The notes below the pieces were generated by a model. It saw nothing but the letters and a program-made list of their open reading frames with translations, did no database searches and was not told where the DNA came from. Positions 12,906 through 15,970 of a stretch of 15,970 nucleotides of DNA are shown here, in pieces. The stretch comes from JBARRO01 sp049644265. Its GTDB lineage: Bacteria; Bacteroidota; Ignavibacteria; UBA10030. Within the stretch, counting starts at the first letter, position 1. Each line of letters opens with the position of its first letter. The translations under genes and the position numbers were made by a program. The stretch lies in contig JBARRO010000072.1 of NCBI GenBank assembly GCA_049644265.1, positions 1 to 15,970 of the forward strand, in the 5' to 3' direction.

Positions 12906-12930
12906 TGCTCATGCAATCGAAGGAAGCATT

Positions 12931-13683
12931 ATGAAAAGGACTCTTGTTTGCTTATTCGCCTCACTCTTGTTCGTATCGTGTTCGAACCAAGGAACAACCG
13001 ATCCAGGAAATGGTCAGGGTAAGAACCCGTCAGAAGATGTTACCGCCGGAGTCAAAACCAAAATAACCTATCCAACCCTGGATTCCGACCAACCCATGTC
13101 CATCGAGGACTTCGAGTATGACAGCTTGAACAGGCTTCACAAAAGAAGCTTTTATGGAGGCGATCGGGAAATTCTTTATGAATATGACGACTACTTTTAC
13201 GACGGTAACGGATTGTTGACCAAGAGGCTGGATTATTATAGCAATGTTAACTCTCCCTCTGGATTCCTTCTCCTGATTTTGAGAGCGTACATCTATTCCG
13301 ACGGTTTACTCATCTCAGAGCAAGATACTTTTCCCCAGGCGGTGTTTTCTGAAGAATACAAATACGAATACAGCAGCGGACAACTCGTATCCAAGTCGTT
13401 CTATCATAATGGCAACTTAGAGAACAAGACCATCTATACCTACGAAAACGGAAGACTGCAAAATGAAAGCAAGTGTAATCCGACGGGTAAATCGGTCTCT
13501 TTGATCGAATACAGTTATCAAGATAATTTTCTGGTTGAGTCAAGGCTGTATGGGTACAACGGTGATCTCATGACAAAAACCAGTTATGACTATAATGAAA
13601 ATGGAAAGTTAATTACGGAGAATGTGCAAGTAATCCAAATATTCAGCTCATACCGTCCCTACGTGGTAAGATATCAATATTAG
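12931..13683 (+). CDS. lipoprotein with YD/RHS-like repeats, possible cassette 7
   Basis: 250 residues. A lipoprotein signal (RTLVCLFASLLFVSC) with Cys at 17 is followed by a Gly/Asn/Pro-rich linker. Degenerate repeats of roughly 20-25 residues then run with a Y-x-Y-D/E-x-x-G-x-L core (YDSLNRLHKRSFY, YDGNGLLTKRLDYY, YEYSSGQLVSKSFY, YENGRLQNES, YNENGKLITEN). This is the pattern of YD/RHS or MORN-like repeat wraps, usually surface or envelope proteins. AAGGAAG precedes the ATG. It starts 25 bp after the attC6 core, the same offset as true cassettes, yet no attC is recognisable after its stop. It is therefore either a cassette with a lost attC or the chromosomal flank. Confidence 0.8.
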   Translation: MKRTLVCLFASLLFVSCSNQGTTDPGNGQGKNPSEDVTAGVKTKITYPTLDSDQPMSIEDFEYDSLNRLHKRSFYGGDREILYEYDDYFYDGNGLLTKRLDYYSNVNSPSGFLLLILRAYIYSDGLLISEQDTFPQAVFSEEYKYEYSSGQLVSKSFYHNGNLENKTIYTYENGRLQNESKCNPTGKSVSLIEYSYQDNFLVESRLYGYNGDLMTKTSYDYNENGKLITENVQVIQIFSSYRPYVVRYQY

Positions 13684-13779
13684 CAAAACCCGAAACGGTG
13701 CGCAGACTAACCAGAAACACTCCCGCAACAGAGACGGCGGACGGGCCTGCCAGATGATGACGGGAGGTTGTATTTTGCC

Positions 13780-14451
13780 ATGAAACATATCCTTGAGGCA
13801 TTTGTTCGGATTGCTCTTTTCGTTCTCATCATAGGTCTCTGGTTGTGGGTGCTCGATCAACGACTATCAACCATCGCGGATATTTCAATCATTGTTGGAG
13901 GAATCTTATTGACATTTCCAGTCGCTTTGCTTGGGAGAACAATGCTTGACAAAAAGCCGACAACGAGCCGGGCTGCTTTGATAACCACATTTGTCCACTA
14001 TTCCGTGGTAATTCTCGATGGCGTAGCCGTCATTCGAGCAATAAAGACCCATCAAGATTGGTCTGGCTGGTTACTCCCCGTGCCAACTGAAATCGGCTTA
14101 CTATTGGTCATTGTCACTGGTGGTGCCACGCTGCTGACCGTGTTCAACCTTGCCGTCAAAGGTCTTGGTGCACCGTTTGCAATTGCGCTCAGCCGGAAAT
14201 TGGCGGTAGATTGGATGTATGCGTGGACGCGCAATCCCATGGTGCTTGCATCCCTGGCATTGGGCGTCTCCTTGGGGGTCTGGTTTCAATCAACATTCTT
14301 TGTGCTCTGGGTCCTCATCCTGTTTGCCCCGGCATTGCTTGTCGTTGTGAAAGTCTATGAAGAGCGAGAATTGGAAATTCGATTTGGGGCATCCTACCTG
14401 GAGTACAAATCCAGGACGCCTATGTTGTTCCCAAGAAAACCAAGGGGTTAG
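13780..14451 (+). CDS. isoprenylcysteine carboxyl methyltransferase-like (ICMT/PEMT) membrane protein
   Basis: 223 residues from the ATG at 13780, preferred over an upstream TTG because GGAGG lies 12 bp before the ATG and directly touches the TTG. Several hydrophobic segments span the protein (residues about 5-25, 30-50, 90-120, 150-185). The C-terminal third has the family pattern: W/R-x-R-N-P-M-V-L (TRNPMVLASLAL), two membrane helices, then EERELEIRFGASYLEYKSRTPMLFP, equivalent to the EExxLxxxFGxxYxxYxxxVPxxxP of ICMT/phospholipid methyltransferases. It probably transfers a methyl group from SAM at the membrane; substrate unknown. Similar GC-rich sequences (GGACGGGC...GCC) lie on both sides of the gene. 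Confidence 0.8.
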   Translation: MKHILEAFVRIALFVLIIGLWLWVLDQRLSTIADISIIVGGILLTFPVALLGRTMLDKKPTTSRAALITTFVHYSVVILDGVAVIRAIKTHQDWSGWLLPVPTEIGLLLVIVTGGATLLTVFNLAVKGLGAPFAIALSRKLAVDWMYAWTRNPMVLASLALGVSLGVWFQSTFFVLWVLILFAPALLVVVKVYEERELEIRFGASYLEYKSRTPMLFPRKPRG

Positions 14452-14678
14452 GACGGGCGGGCCCGCCAAAAGGTTCCGCCAGAAAACGGCGGACGCAGGA
14501 AGCGCGAAGGCATGGCGGGTAAACAACCTGACGGAAATACCTGGGTGCAGTATTGACGGCTATGTCAGAACCAATTTCGCGCAACACAACTCCAACGGCA
14601 CCGCACCGTTCAACGAGTTTACGACCGTAGTCCACGGATCGCTAACGTCAGGCAGCAGTAAATGACAAAAAGGATTCT
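14452..14678. other. intergenic stretch with GC-rich palindrome, no gene called
   Basis: It begins with GGCGGGCCCGCC (a perfect 12-bp palindrome) and has CCGCC/GGCGG elements to about 14495. An open + strand frame continues to 14665 (GYVRTNFAQHNSNGT, then NEFTTVVHGSLTSG), which reads slightly protein-like and might be a decayed gene end, but there is no start and no family match. No T-run follows the palindrome. Confidence 0.4.
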
Positions 14679-15970
14679 ATGAAGAAGATTACCGCGTTTG
14701 TCCTGATGCTCGTCTCCTTGGAAAGCATTTCACGTTCACAGATTTCTGTCGGGGATACAACAACAAAATGGGTTGGAACCTGGAGTACCGCGCCACAGCT
14801 TGTGGAACCGGGAAATATGCCTCCTTCACCGGGCCTGACCAACAATTCCTTGCGACAGGTCGTCCGGGTTTCAATCGGTGGAGACACTATCCGGGTAAAA
14901 TTCTCCAATGAATTCAGCACAAGCGCTGTGACCATGAACTCCGTTCAGATTGCCGTCTCAACCGGGGGCAACGCCATAGACATCTCCACCAACAAAGAGC
15001 TGAAATTCAATGGTAACTCCCAGGTCAGCATGAATGCGGGTGTAGCGGTTACTTCAGATCCGATCGCGTTCGCATTGACGCCAAGGATGGATGTCGCGAT
15101 CACGATCTACTTTGGTCAGACATCAGCTTCTGTGACCGGACATCCGGGGTCTCGCACGACGTCATACATTATAGCGGGAAATACGACGACGACAACCGAT
15201 TTCACGGGCGCTGTCACGACGGATCATTGGTACAACATCAACACGATCGATGTGCTGGCGCCGTCAACCGCAGCTTGTGTTGCAATTCTTGGTAACTCCA
15301 TTACCGACGGACGAGGTTCGACAACAACCTGCAAAATCGGTGGCCAGACGTATTTTCAGAAGCACTTCTGAAAGATTCGAGTACTCAGCATGTCGGCGTT
15401 CTTAATATGGGTATCGGAGGGAATTCTGTGTTGGCAGGCGGGTTGGGCCCGACAGGGATTAGCCGGTTTGACCGGGACATTCTCAATCAGAACGGGGTGC
15501 GCTGGGCCATCGTGCTTGAAGGCGTGAATGATATCGGCGGGGTCAAATCTGCTGCCGCCGCGACGACGATTGCCAACAATCTTATTGCTGCATACAAGCA
15601 GATGGTTGTCAAGGCTCATGCGAAGAATATCAGGATCTACGGCGGCACGATTATGCCTTTTAACGGTAATTCGTACTACAATCAATACAGTGAGGCGTGC
15701 CGGGATACCGTAAATCAATGGATTCGCGCTGAGGGGAACTATGATGCGTGTATTGACTTCGACAAGGTGATGAGAAATCCACTGGATACTACGAGACTTG
15801 TGTCATCATACCAGAATGACGGTTTGCACCCCGATGTGGCGGGGCACAAGACGATGGGTGAATCCGTGGACCTGAATTTGTTCACTGCGGCGGATACGGT
15901 TTTCCAACAGCCGACGAAGGTAAACTCCATCAAGACCCCCAACGGCTATATCCTGGGACAGAATTATCCC
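14679..15970 (+). pseudogene. exported SGNH/GDSL hydrolase (XynE-like esterase), frameshifted and truncated by window edge
   Basis: The first frame (14679-15371, 230 residues) has a signal peptide, an N-terminal beta domain (WVGTWSTAPQ, LRQVVRVSIGG, VKFSNEF) and block I GNSITDGRGS with nucleophile S207, where GDS is usual. It stops at 15369-15371. From about 15329 a second frame continues to the window end: NRWPDVFSEALL, NMGIGGNS (block II), LEGVNDIGG (block III) and NDGLHPDVAGH (block V, catalytic Asp and His). The family order is complete across the shift, so one base is missing near 15321-15332 (ACAACAACC). The product ends at GYILGQNYP, the usual beginning of a type IX sorting domain. Likely a secreted carbohydrate esterase if intact. 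AAGGA precedes the ATG. A sequencing error is possible. Confidence 0.88.

Noticed and set aside
14357..14665. 102-residue + strand frame after the ICMT-like gene
   Set aside because: Its first third overlaps the ICMT gene in another frame; the rest is weakly protein-like but has no start, ribosome-binding site or family, so it was noted only as a possible relic.
15329..15371. Programmed -1 frameshift in the esterase gene
   Set aside because: No canonical X-XXY-YYZ slippery heptamer or following strong stem is visible at the overlap; a simple one-base loss fits better.

Overview
The window looks like a chromosomal region of a moderate-GC member of the Bacteroidota/Chlorobi (FCB) superphylum, possibly Ignavibacteria-like. 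Two features point there. One exported protein ends in a type IX secretion (Por) C-terminal sorting domain. An exported esterase runs off the right edge just as the start of such a domain (GQNYP) appears. Phylum placement is inference from these domains; no rRNA or marker gene is present.

Layout. (1) 1-160: the tail of an unidentified + strand gene. (2) 201-1784, - strand: an arsenic operon arsR-arsM-arsN2 with a palindromic operator next to its promoter. (3) 1900-3282, + strand: a divergently transcribed secreted M28 zinc peptidase. (4) 3283-4512: an expanded field of CACAGAG-type repeats holding a GxxExxY (PDDEXK-like) gene. It ends in an exact-period 106-bp tandem repeat that runs into the 5' end of the next gene. 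(5) 4434-5642: an exported papain-like C1 cysteine peptidase. (6) 5876-7598: an integron-type integrase gene (- strand) cut into three pieces by two related ~300-bp GIY-YIG elements that share terminal inverted repeats, followed by an attI-like region. (7) 7593-12905: an integron cassette array with six attC sites. Four recognised cassettes have ORFs, all for exported proteins or lipoproteins, and two tandem cassettes have none. An IS110-family element sits inside the fifth attC. (8) 12906-15970: a further lipoprotein gene that may be a last cassette without an attC, an isoprenylcysteine-methyltransferase-like membrane protein, and an SGNH/GDSL esterase split by a single-base frameshift and truncated by the window edge.

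How it fits together. The integron appears frozen: the integrase is broken twice, before its catalytic His/Arg/Tyr region and again just before the catalytic Tyr. Its cassette array is nevertheless well preserved, with covarying attC stems and cassette starts that match the reverse complement of their own attC starts. The two strongest items for follow-up are the GIY-YIG/inverted-repeat elements, which seem to be nuclease-only mobile elements, and the IS110 element. The IS110 leader carries short matches to both its attC target and its own ends, in the order expected of a bridge RNA.
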